Source: Thermothielavioides terrestris NRRL 8126
Lineage: Eukaryota > Ascomycota > Sordariomycetes > Sordariales > Chaetomiaceae
Assembly (NCBI RefSeq): GCF_000226115.1
Contig: NC_016458.1
Span: 7,040,001 to 7,104,000, forward strand
Direction of reading: 5' to 3'
Length of the DNA stretch: 64,000 nt
Shown here one piece after another: positions 13,601-22,843 of the stretch. The first letter of the stretch is position 1; each line of letters begins with the position of its first letter. The notes under the pieces were generated by a model, which saw nothing but the letters and a program-made list of their open reading frames with translations, made no database searches and was not told where the DNA came from. The position numbers and the translations under genes are program-made.

Positions 13601-14295
13601 GGCGAACTACCGCTAAATTTCGATCCTAAGCCATCTACTAATATATAAATATCCTTCCTCTTAATATATTGATTATAGCGACTTAAAGAGGATTTAGTAA
13701 TAATGTACTTAGGAATAATAGGCATCAACGAGTTATATAGAAGATTTTTATATATTATATATAAATACTTAAAGTATAGCGACTTCTTATAGACAAGAAG
13801 CGTAAAAAACTCTTTAAGATCTATAATAAATCGGCAAAGAAAAGGCGACGAATATAAAACGAGGAGAAACGACGATATATAGATAGTAATAAATGTAAGA
13901 ATATAAGGCAAGTAAGTAGAGAAAAAGAGAGCGCTATAATCAATAAGATAATAATATATAAAGAAAAGAAAATATAAAGTACAAAGTATAGCTACAACAA
14001 TATAAATTTAAAAGCAAAGAATAGATAGTCTATATACAATAGTAAAATACAAATTATTATAAAAAGGGTAAAGCGTACTATATATATTACCCTAGCAACT
14101 AGTCTAACCCTACAAGGACACCCTATCGAATCCTAGGCAAAGCTTATAGTTAGATAGACAACCTATTACCCTTTGCACTGCTAGTCGGCGAGTCTATATA
14201 GGTAGACGGACCTTTTCTAGAGATCAAGTAATATAGTATACTATCGACTACGAAATCTGAACCTAAAGACAGGTTCTATAGAGGGGAGGACAAAC
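7681..14295 (+). pseudogene. gag-pol remnant of the chromovirus element
   Basis: Fossil coding region with many stops. Gag is readable around 8050-8900 and ends in a CCHC knuckle near 8796-8855 (pattern CYxxxxKIGHFSYN, with Cys partly turned to Tyr). A possible protease Asp motif is near 9090-9110. Reverse transcriptase shows FIPKKDSTLQLYIDY (about 9820-9870), PFxLTNAxATF (about 10065-10100) and FFNNVLIF at 10150-10175, where the catalytic DD is now NN through G-to-A change. RNase H shows TNTSNFAIGAVLS (about 10615-10650). The integrase N-terminal part reads DPLARYFGYNRTKEL (about 11525-11570) and its core IAIDFI (about 11725). A chromodomain-like tail (FxVKxID...LLEYN) lies near 12670-12740. 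The gene cannot make protein. Confidence 0.9.
12830..14280 (-). other. antisense reading-frame-like tract between chromodomain and 3' LTR
   Basis: Pol ends near 12800, leaving almost 1.5 kb before the 3' LTR. Read on the minus strand this stretch gives long protein-like runs, for example EEFTFLDDIRYSIVYLLKK and ELNVSLFLQLKRLDN, with stops mainly where CAA/CAG/CGA could have mutated. One open run of 112 codons is at 13911-13573. No domain is recognised. It could be an extra antisense ORF of the element or a captured gene fragment, or simply chance in skewed DNA. Confidence 0.35.
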
Positions 14296-14615
14296 TGTTA
14301 TAGTACATATATAAACTGTTATCGAGTAGGAGCTAGCACAGTTCTAAGACGGAGTGAGCACCTAGAACCTAGAAGCTTATATCTATAATGTACGATATAA
14401 CGTATATACTTAGAGCCTAGGAACTGTAGCTAAAAGGGTAGGCAGTCACCTACCGAGGTAGAGGAAGATTCCTAATCCTCTAAGGATCAGCCTCTAATTA
14501 CAATAGGAGATATATATAGACAGTATCGCCTTAGAAACTATAGCTGCTCGTCCTAATCACTGTAACTCTCCACCTTGAGGCATCTTACTAGTAGCACTCG
14601 AAGACTCCTATTACA
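14296..14615 (+). repeat. 3' LTR of the chromovirus element
   Basis: 320 bp, TGTTAT...TTACA, ending in the expected CA and followed directly by the TSD CTAGG. Its first part is more AT-shifted than the 5' copy, while its last 60 bp keep more C and G. Confidence 0.93.
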
Positions 14616-14620
14616 CTAGG

Positions 14621-14960
14621 CGTGTCAATTCTAGGCTTATAGGGCGCCCTAATCCGACCTTGCCTCCGCCTCCTACTATCCCGCCTCCTACTATCCTACC
14701 TCCTACTATCTTGCCTCCCACTATCCTATCTCCTATTATCCCGCCTCCTACTATCTCGCCTCCTACTATCTCGCCTTCTACTATCTTGCTAACATTCTTG
14801 ACTATCCTAATTATCTCGACTACGTTTATATACTACGATAGCTTAGTAGTTTGCTTATATACTTATCGTCAATGCTAGCGGATACTAGTACTATCGCTAT
14901 GCACTAGTTAGCTTTCTAAGTGCCTAGTCAATCGCTATAGAATAAAACTCACTTATATAC
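14621..14960. other. spacer between two retroelements
   Basis: This 340-bp stretch separates the right TSD of the first element from the first LTR of the second. It includes the 15-bp minisatellite and the left ATAC target copy of the second element (14957-14960). Nothing else is recognisable. Confidence 0.6.
14667..14786 (+). repeat. minisatellite, 8 copies of a 15-bp unit
   Basis: Eight head-to-tail 15-bp units with consensus CGCCTCCTACTATCC. Unit-to-unit differences are mostly C/T transitions (TACCTCC, TATCTCC), so it too looks RIP-affected. A frame through it would read a Pro/Thr/Ile repeat, which I do not regard as a gene. Confidence 0.85.
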
Positions 14961-15457
14961 TGAAATAGTGTAAAACCTCTATACCAACCTACCCCACTAC
15001 ACCCAGGATCAGGCGCGCGAGATAGCTCCTAAAGGAATGCAGTGTACCTCTAGACGGACGAAGATAGTGTATATCGAATAGTAGGAAGGATGTCTCCTAA
15101 GAGGAAGACACATAGCTCAGGTACGTCTAGTGGGATACAGCAAAAAGACAAAAGACAATAAGAATATGGTCAGAGCTCAATAGCTCAAATGCCTATCGTC
15201 TAGACAGAGGTAGAACAACGAAAGGAGAGGCTCAACAGCCTTCCTAGAAGAAGGAGGACTACCAACGTAGTATCAACGAACGTATATTGACAACTATTTA
15301 ATGTTTTACTTAATGATAAAGAAGATAGGCTTAGCCTACTTAAATATATATAATTAGAGGGCTAGACCCCCTAACAACGAATACAATGCTCTAAGACAAA
15401 TAGAAAAGTAGAAAAACTAGGTCCCCCTATATCCAAATAGTCTATTACCCTAATCTA
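14961..15457 (-). repeat. LTR (3' LTR in element orientation)
   Basis: 497 bp, TGAAATAG...CTAATCTA; the terminal CA has become TA. It is paired with 20893-21389 at identical length and differs mainly by transitions. Confidence 0.92.
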
Positions 15458-15469
15458 CACTTCCCTTTC

Positions 15470-16660
15470 GAGCTTGCTATACGCTCCTATAGGTAAACTC
15501 GAACTTCAAAAGCTCTTTTAATAGACACTTCTTATCGTCGCTACTCCTTAAGCTACTCCCTATATATAGCTTGTTCGGCTTACGAAGGTCCAATTAGCTA
15601 TAGTGGCTAATCCTACTATCTTTTGTACTCCTCTACCTCCTTGATATATATATCCTAGCCCTACCACTATACTAAATACTTATATTTATAAGTGAAGGCA
15701 TAGTCGTATAGGTTGTATAGTAGTAGGCGAAATAGACGTCTAGGCTTTGTAAGCTCCTTACGAAGGCGTTTACTACGGTACTATACTAAAGGTGACATCT
15801 AGCTAGATGATATAGGTAATCTATATACCTAAAGATACTTCTATACTAGCGTATAAGGCATTTTAAAGTAGTTTAGTCTCCTTATAAGCGTATAGACGAG
15901 CGTCTCCTCTTCCTAGAGATAGGGATCGAGTACTATCTTCTTAAGAGCTACCTATACTAGTGCCCTAAGGTCCTTAACTAGGTCGCTACCAAGGAGGCGC
16001 TCCTAGTCTATCTTATTCGTAGAGGCATTAATAAACCTTTGTATTATAGTCGCTTATAGTATAGTAATCTCTATAATCTTAGCTTCAATATCCTACTAGG
16101 TTAATATATTGTTAAGATCTTCTATAAGTGTCGCTAGCGGACCTGAAGTAGCTTGCTAGTCCTCTAGTTAGAAGGACGAAACGGTACTAGGTATTAGAAA
16201 CGTGCTCTATAGCTATCGTCCAAGGTTACCTATAGGGTTTTATAAGGGCGATACGCTACTTAGCTGTCCGTCCAGTAGGAGTCCTACGACCCTACGATAG
16301 TATACCTAGTAGGCTACGTCCTTCTTTAACTAGGGCGCGAGGATAATTTAAATAGCGGCGATCACTCCTTTCTCGCTCTAGTCAAAGAGCTAGGCTTCCC
16401 TAAATGCTACTAAGTATATAGCTAGGATCCTAAGTTCTACGTCGCTAAAGTAGTCGCGGAGATATATAGATAGGTCATTGAGTCTAGAAATATCAAGCGT
16501 AAATACATTGTTGGCCTAGAGGACTTCGATCACCTTATCTTCGTTGTACTCTAAGACTATAGGCTATATAGGCTCTTTGGTCGGAGATAGTAGATCTAGA
16601 GGGAGCTTGTACGTCTTACCATTGTCCTATAGCAGTGAGGGGACTACCTTAGCGTAAAGT
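15470..16660 (-). pseudogene. unrecognised third coding tract of the second retroelement
   Basis: Minus-strand reading gives protein-like sequence over nearly 400 codons, interrupted only at likely RIP stops. Recognisable stretches include VLEYNEDKVIEVL, LNDLSIYLRDYFSDVELRI and, near the end, KEVEEYKR and REQLKE. The C-terminal part is rich in Lys, Arg, Glu and Gln. It runs almost to the purine tract by the 3' LTR. I do not recognise a family; it is not RT, integrase or a typical envelope. It lies in the same direction as gag-protease, so it may be a third product of the element. Confidence 0.45.
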
Positions 16661-17099
16661 GGGCAATCTTTAAAAGTGCTAAATCGATAGGCTAAACCTT
16701 ATTTACAACATTCTTCTAGAGTATAAACGTCCTTAAGGCCTCTCTAAACTTACAGTGGAACGCCTACCTTAGCCTTCTATTGGAAAAGGGGTTTCTAATT
16801 AGGGTCCCCCTCTTCCCTTTTAAATAGAGCAACAATTTAATCTTACCCTTCTTCTTCCGTCTAGACGGAGAAGACAACGAATAAGAACGTACAACGTGAA
16901 AAAGAGTGCTAAGGAGTAGTATACAAGACTTCTATAAAATGAAATAAAAAACCGCTTTACCTATATAATTGTCGAAGAAACTGAGGGTAGTCTCGCCCTC
17001 CTCTATCTCTGCCTAGTCAAGGATTCTTTTAAGACTCTTCGTTAATCCTTAAAATTGCTCTTAAACAAATAGTTATATTAGAGATAGTAGACGATTCTA

Positions 17100-19800
17100 T
17101 TAGGTAATCTTCTTAAAGACGATGTATACCTAGACTATCTTCCCCTCTATAATTAGATTAATAGTAATTAGGTTACTATCGCGATAATCGAAGGTTAGAG
17201 CGGTATCCTTGACGAACGATATACCGAGGATTACTTTGTAGCTACTAGTAGTGTTTTTAGTTATAAAGAAGTAAAGGTTAATACCGACTTCTCCTAGGTA
17301 TAGAGTAACCTAAGTCTTTCCAATAAACGGTGCTAAGCTATAAAGACCTTTCGAAATGACCTTAGTAGGCTAGTATAGTATTATATACTTCTCGACAATA
17401 CTTATCAAGATATAGTTGTATTTTGAACTAGAGTCGATCAAGGTAAGATGCTTATTATAATAGCTCTTCTTGAACTAGATATACAAAGTAGGAAGAGACT
17501 ATACTCTTATTATCGTATCGAGTTCTATATACTATAAGACTAAAAGTATTAAGACAGACTTCTAGAGTAGGGTATAGATATAATCGTCAACGTCTTTAGG
17601 TAGACCCTTATAAATCTAACGCTCCTAGAGGCTTCCTATATAGATACTTTATATACTATCCTTAGTAACTCCAAAGATTACTAGAACTATCTTAGTCTAA
17701 CTAAAGGAAAAGTTGTTAAGTATATTTATATTAGTATATAGAGCCTATATATAGACCTTTATATCTTTTAGTATAGTAGTCAATCTATTAAGCTTAGGAA
17801 TACTAGACCCCTTATAGTCAATGACCTCAACGTCGATAGAAATGCCCTATAGGTATATAATTAGAGCGTCCTTGTATTTAGGTGAGATATAGACTAAGTT
17901 ATTAAGGGTTAAACTAGTCTTCGCCTTTATTGTAGTATAGATCGTATCCTTTATATACAAAGGCAATATAGTAACCTTCGGCGTAGGCGGCTTAGACTAT
18001 AGCTCCTCTTTCTTTATACGATTCGTTATAGCTAGGTTCTTAAGGATAGTTATATAAAGAGGCTTCGCTAGAGGTATAGAAGTGCCGTCTATCTAGAAGT
18101 TATCTTCCCTTTCGTCCTTAGCAAACCGACGCTTAGTAGACGGTATACCTTGAAGTATAGTCTCTACTTCCTTGTCTACTTCCTCTTTAGCTTCCCCCTT
18201 AGTCTAGTTAAAGAGAGGAAGAGGCAGTCGATAGAATTCGTTAGCCTTTAGCGTAGGCCGTAGAACAACCTTCTAAGTTAAGATACAACCTCCCTTTGAT
18301 AAAACTATATAAAACAACAACTAATTAGACGCTATATAATAGAAGGCGAAGGTGAGCTTAAGCTCCCCTTTATATATAAGACGATTGATCGTTGTCTAGA
18401 CGGTTATAAGCTCCTAATATAGTTTAAACTACTAGAGGTAGTACTTATTTAGTACTAGGGATATATCTAGCTTGAATAGACGACTATTTAGGCGCTTGTA
18501 CTTACAATAGTACACCTAGTATATAGGATAGCTATTATACTATAAGTAATAAGCTATATATATAAAGATAAGCTAGCTAATCTTACTAACCTCTTATATA
18601 CTATTAATATCTACCTTCGTAAAGGTAATCGTCTTAGCTAATATATAGCCTTTCTTACTCCTATCGCTAAGGTAGTAGTCTATACCTTTATAATATATTA
18701 GACTTATAGCTATAGCTTTTACAGCTTCTATATACTCAAGGACTATATAGTTAGAGTTACTACAATAGTAGCAATAGCTAGAGCTTATAGATCTACTGTA
18801 GCTAAGAGGACGACTATCAATATATAGGCCAGTAATAAAGCTAATACGTCTCTCTTATAAGTAGCTCCGCTACTAGAAATATATCTAGAGAACCTCGATC
18901 TCGTTAAAAGTAAGATCGATTCTATATAAACGAAGAGCCTCGATCTTTCGTTCGAACTGCTTAACGATCTTCTACTTCTAGATATATAGACGCTAGAGCT
19001 AATTAGCTAGATCGTCGATGTTATTGGACGTAGGTATAAGAGCTTTCTTTGGCTCCTCCTCTTCCTATTCCTATAGCTTAGGGGTCATCTTAATAATAGG
19101 TGTAGCCAAAGGCGAGTAGTACTTTTATAGATCGATCTTATATTTATAGGTCTTAAGAAAGAGGTCTTCTACATTAAGACCCTTCTAAAGAGTATCCTAA
19201 ACGAATTTAAGGAAGTCTACCTACTTTATAGTATAGATAAAGTCCTTATCGTCCTTCTTTAAGGTACGTTAATGGTCTTTAAGAGCTACCTAGATCCGCT
19301 AATTAAATATATACTATATAGTTAGAACGATTATATACTATAGCTCCTTATAAACTTTAGTAGAGGCAATAACGTATATATAATCAATTAACTTGAAGTA
19401 GTTATAAATAACCTTACTAATTAGCTAATATCTCCCTTCAATTAGATTACGAAGGTAACTTCTATCTTTATACTACTTAGGATTATCGCTCTTCTAGCAC
19501 TTTAGGAACTTAGCCTTGAAAGCTACCTAGGTCTCTTAGTCCTTTTTCTCCTAATGATAGATAATAGGCTAGATTATAATATTATACTAAAGCTTAAATA
19601 GGCATATATAGGTCTTATTATTAGTAACTTAATAAGCTTTATATATCTCTTCGAAGGTCTCAATCTAATATATAGCATTTTAACTAGAGAAGTAGCCCTA
19701 AAGGCCGACCTTCGCTAAGGTCGGAAAGATTACGCTAAACGTAGTAGTAAGAATATACTTAGTTATCTTCTTTAGAGCTTTAGCTTCGGAGAGACTAGAA
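17100..19800 (-). pseudogene. gag-protease polyprotein remnant
   Basis: Minus-strand fossil of a retroelement gag. The capsid-like helical part is about 19750-18900 (for example FKAKFLKCQKSDNPKQY and LQRLYIQKQKIVKQFERK). A CCHC knuckle at about 18785-18735 reads SYCYYCSNSNYIVLEY, fitting CX2CX4HX4C with His and the last Cys both turned to Tyr by transitions. An aspartic protease flap/active-site stretch reads LTLIDSSSKYNYI at about 17450-17405, where LIDSG is expected, followed by KVILGISFVKDT (about 17240-17205). The translation then dissolves near 17100. Stops fit RIP of Gln, Arg and Trp codons. Confidence 0.75.
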
Positions 19801-20892
19801 GGTATTACCGTAGATACCTCTATATAGATAGGCGAAGTAGAGGTATCTAGCGAAGACGGAAGAGATGTCTATACCGCTTTAGCTAGGTCTTTTTCGCTTA
19901 GTATACCTTAGAAAGGCTATAAGATAGATATATCTTTAGACTCTCCCTCAAAGGTTAGTATTAAGATTAATAGTATTATAAAGGTCGATAGAATTCCTAG
20001 AGCTTCTATAGACAGTATATATATATATCACTAAAGTCTAGTTATTAGACGTTTAGCTATTGTCTTTAAGAAAGGCAACGACTATATCAATAGACTATAA
20101 AAAGACTGATATATACACTTCTATAGGAATGTCGACTCCTTTAACATCTATCTAGAGGAAGAAAACCTTTTAAAAAGCTAAGTTCCTTTGGAATATACAG
20201 TCTAAACGCTTCGAAGGATGACTATAGGTTCCTTATAAATTACCTAGATACCCTTAGCAACTAATATACTAGACCTAACTAACGTAATAGCGGTAAGAGT
20301 ATAGCTTTTAAGAAGAAAAGTAAAAGTCTATACTAAGACCTTATATCCAATATAAAACAGTACTAGATATACTATTAGAAGGAGCTAAGTATTATAAAGG
20401 TATAGTCTTAAGCTCGGAAGTTCGTAAATAGCTACTACGTTTAACTACTTTTGTAACTAGTTTAGTTAGACCGAGGAAGAAAATAATAATCGATGAAAAT
20501 TCTACCTCTATCTCTATTTAGGAGGATAAAACTATCGTCTTTCGATTAGATTAACGTTTTATAACCGCTATATCGATAATAACGAAGCCTCAATAGGTCT
20601 TCGAAGTGTTAGAGATAACGGGATATCTTTTCAATGCTCTACGTCGTCTAGGTAAAGGAAAGTCTCCTAGGACAAGGTCTCAACAGACCCTTAGAATATA
20701 TACACCTCAATAGGTTTCTATACCTCTTAGAGATACTGGTATCGGTATACTAGAGCCTCAATAGGTTAGCTATATCGTTGTTGTATAGCTATTAATATAG
20801 TATTATATAGTTCTATAATTTTAAAAGACTTTATAGTCTATACTATCCTATTTAGATATAAAGCTAAGCTCCTCCTTAATTGAGCCCCCATT

Positions 20893-21389
20893 TGAAATAG
20901 TGTAAAACCTCTATACCAACCTACCCTACTATACCTAGGATTAAGCGTATAAGATAGCTCCTAAAGGAATATAGTGTACCTCTAGACGGACGAAGATAGT
21001 ATATATCGAGTAGTAGGAAGGATATCTCCTAAAAGGAAGATATATAGCTTAGGTACGTCTAGTGGGATATAGTAGAAAGATAAAAGACAATAAGAATATA
21101 GTCAGAGCTCAATAGTTCGAATGCCTACCATCTAGATAGAGGTAGAACAACGAAAGGAGAGGCTCAACAGCCTTCTTAGAAGAAGAAGGACCACCAACGT
21201 AGTGTCAACGAACGTATATTGACAACTACTTAATGTCTTACTTGATGATAAAGAAGATAGGCTTAGCCCACTTAAATATATATGATTAGAGGGCTAGACC
21301 CCCTAACAACGAATGTAACGCTCTAAGACAAATAGAAAAGTAGAAAAACTAGGTCCCCCTATATCTAGGTAGTCTATCACCCTAATCCA
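20893..21389 (-). repeat. LTR (5' LTR in element orientation)
   Basis: 497 bp, TGAAATAG...CTAATCCA, ending in intact CA and followed by target copy ATAC. The neighbouring internal side carries the primer-binding-like TGGGGGCTC on the minus strand. Confidence 0.92.
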
Positions 21390-21393
21390 ATAC

Positions 21394-21915
21394 TTAGGCT
21401 ATAGTCGCGCTACGCTATAATTTCCTTAGCATTCGTTCGTAGCAATTGACGGAGAGTATAGAATGCCGATATAGATATAGTAGTACGTCAATGCTAAGAA
21501 ACAATATAGTAGAGCGATAGCTAAGAACAATTAGCCAACTATAAAAAGGAAGCTAGGCGCTAGAAGTACTAACTATAGAATTTAGAAAGCAGGCTATAGG
21601 AGCTTCACTAGCTATTATAGCAATAGCCTAGTTGATAGTATAGGGCAAAGTAGTCTAGGTTAATACAATAGGGCAAAGTGGTTAGTAGCCTAGTGATATA
21701 GGGTAAGGAGGAATAGGGGAGTTATGTAACCTACATGTCTATGTACGTAGATTAGATAAGGGTGCCCTACGCCCTACGTTATAGACTTTGCAACGCTAGG
21801 CCCGATCAAGCAAACGGTGTACATATATATGTTTTGCCCTATAGACATATATTTCTTAGCGCACCACCGCTCGGATCTTCGATCTACCACTATCATCAAT
21901 CTACATCTTGTTCTA
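21394..21915. other. right flank of the RIP island
   Basis: AT-rich mutated DNA without ORFs or a recognisable repeat partner. Composition recovers to GC-rich at about 21960. A short phrase GATAGTATAGGGCAAAGT/ACAATAGGGCAAAGTGG is repeated at 21635-21690. Confidence 0.5.
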
Positions 21916-22476
21916 TTACGCATCTATAGCACTTCTCCGTATTAATATGAATATTAGCCAGCCCGGGCCGGTCGCTAGGTTCAATGTTCCCTCCGCGTCT
22001 TCCAGGAAGATGATCAGCGCATATAACCGTGGGTACTGGTCACCCAGCATCGCGGCATCGTGCGGCACTGGAACGTCCCCGTTCGACTCCGGTTCCCAGC
22101 CTTGCGGCCACTGGTCATCCTCCGCATCGACAAGCTGGTCGTTGACGAGTTCATCTAGCGACTCTAGCAGCCCAGTAGCCTTGGAGTCCATCGCCGCGTA
22201 ATCCGCGGGGGAGAGGCAGGTGATCTCAGGGGCTGCGTCGAAGACGAAGCGCAGATCGGCCTCGAAGAAGGCCGCGTCGTTGTCCCGCTTCTGTGGGCGG
22301 TGGCGCCCACCGCCCACTGTCCAGGCCGGCGTACGTCTCGCAAGTCTGCTTGATAGACGGGACCGAAGGGCCTCGAGACAATTCCACGCCAGCGACTCGG
22401 TGGGGAGCATGACGCGACCGACTTGTTGGTCAAGTTGCTCAGGTTGCCATTCCGGCGACATGGTCGATCCACGCAT
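21916..22476 (-). CDS. hypothetical protein, C-terminal part probably lost in RIP DNA
   Basis: GC-rich open frame of 186 codons starting at ATG 22476 (another in-frame ATG is at 22461). It has an acidic, coding-looking middle (DLRFVFDAAPEITCLSPADY, then SLDELVNDQLVDAEDDQWPQ). I do not recognise the family. The last 15 or so codons (GWLIFILIRRSAIDA) fall where the DNA turns AT-rich, so the original protein was probably longer and was cut off at the repeat boundary. It is divergent from the C2H2 gene. It may be a gene remnant rather than a working gene. Confidence 0.45.
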   Translation of the reverse strand: MRGSTMSPEWQPEQLDQQVGRVMLPTESLAWNCLEALRSRLSSRLARRTPAWTVGGGRHRPQKRDNDAAFFEADLRFVFDAAPEITCLSPADYAAMDSKATGLLESLDELVNDQLVDAEDDQWPQGWEPESNGDVPVPHDAAMLGDQYPRLYALIIFLEDAEGTLNLATGPGWLIFILIRRSAIDA

Positions 22477-22843
22477 GTTGTCGTTATTAGTGTCGACAGG
22501 ACCGCAGCCGGGTTGCCCTAGACCTGTCGGTGGCGGGGGTGGGGGAAGGAAGCCGACGATCGAACGCAGGGCAAGCGGCGGGGGTGAGCTGAAACGGGGC
22601 CGCTCATCCTCACTCTACCTACTACCTACCTGCATCTAAATGATAGCAACCACTGTTGGTCGGTCTTGTTCGCCAAATCACGTGAGACGCAGCTCAACCC
22701 CGCTTCCGATCGCGAATCTGTTGGGAATCAGGCATCGGTGAAGGCCAGTCTGGGCGCTGTTCCGGTGCATGGTTCGGTGTGGAGGGACGTCAACTCGGAG
22801 TCTTTGCTGAGGACAGCTTGCTCCCTCATGTTCCATTGCGAAG
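22477..22843. promoter_or_regulatory. divergent upstream region
   Basis: This 367-bp gap separates two divergent start codons. It holds a G-rich run (GTGGCGGGGGTGGGGG near 22531) and the tandem words CTACCTACTACCTACC near 22614. No defined operator is visible. Confidence 0.35.

Larger units (their letters stand above)
7356..14620 (+). mobile_element. Ty3/gypsy chromovirus LTR retrotransposon, RIP-inactivated
   Basis: Complete element in plus orientation with two 320-bp LTRs and a 5-bp target duplication CTAGG (7356-7360 and 14616-14620). A polypurine tract (GAGGGGAGGA, 14281-14290) lies just before the 3' LTR. The internal region of 6615 bp keeps recognisable gag, reverse transcriptase, RNase H, integrase and chromodomain remnants in that order (RT before integrase), which defines Ty3/gypsy; the chromodomain makes it a chromovirus. 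Stops sit where CAA, CAG, CGA or TGG codons would be expected. No primer-binding site can be recognised after the 5' LTR, perhaps because RIP changed it. Confidence 0.93.
14961..21389 (-). mobile_element. LTR retroelement with gag-protease but no visible RT, RIP-inactivated
   Basis: 6429-bp element in minus orientation. The two LTRs are both 497 bp and begin TGAAATAGTG. The target duplication is ATAC (14957-14960 and 21390-21393). On the minus strand a primer-binding-like TGGGGGCTC begins 2 nt inside the 5' LTR (20890 downward), and a purine tract GAAAGGGAAG (about 15460-15469) precedes the 3' LTR. The 5435-bp interior shows gag, zinc knuckle and aspartic protease, then an unrecognised ORF-like tract. 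There is no RT, RNase H or integrase motif, and the 1.7 kb left after protease is too short for all three. It is probably non-autonomous. Confidence 0.88.
6850..21960. repeat. RIP-mutated, AT-rich repeat island
   Basis: Continuous AT-rich block flanked by GC-rich genes. TpA is abundant and CpA/TpG look depleted. The two LTR pairs inside differ almost only by C/T and G/A transitions, which is how RIP acts in Pezizomycotina. No intact ORF longer than about 110 codons survives. Composition changes sharply at about 6850 and 21960. Such islands are usually heterochromatic; that is inferred here, not seen. Confidence 0.9.

Noticed and set aside
14660..14878. 72-codon frame rich in Pro-Pro-Thr-Ile as a small gene
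   Set aside because: It is a translation of the 15-bp minisatellite in RIP-mutated DNA.
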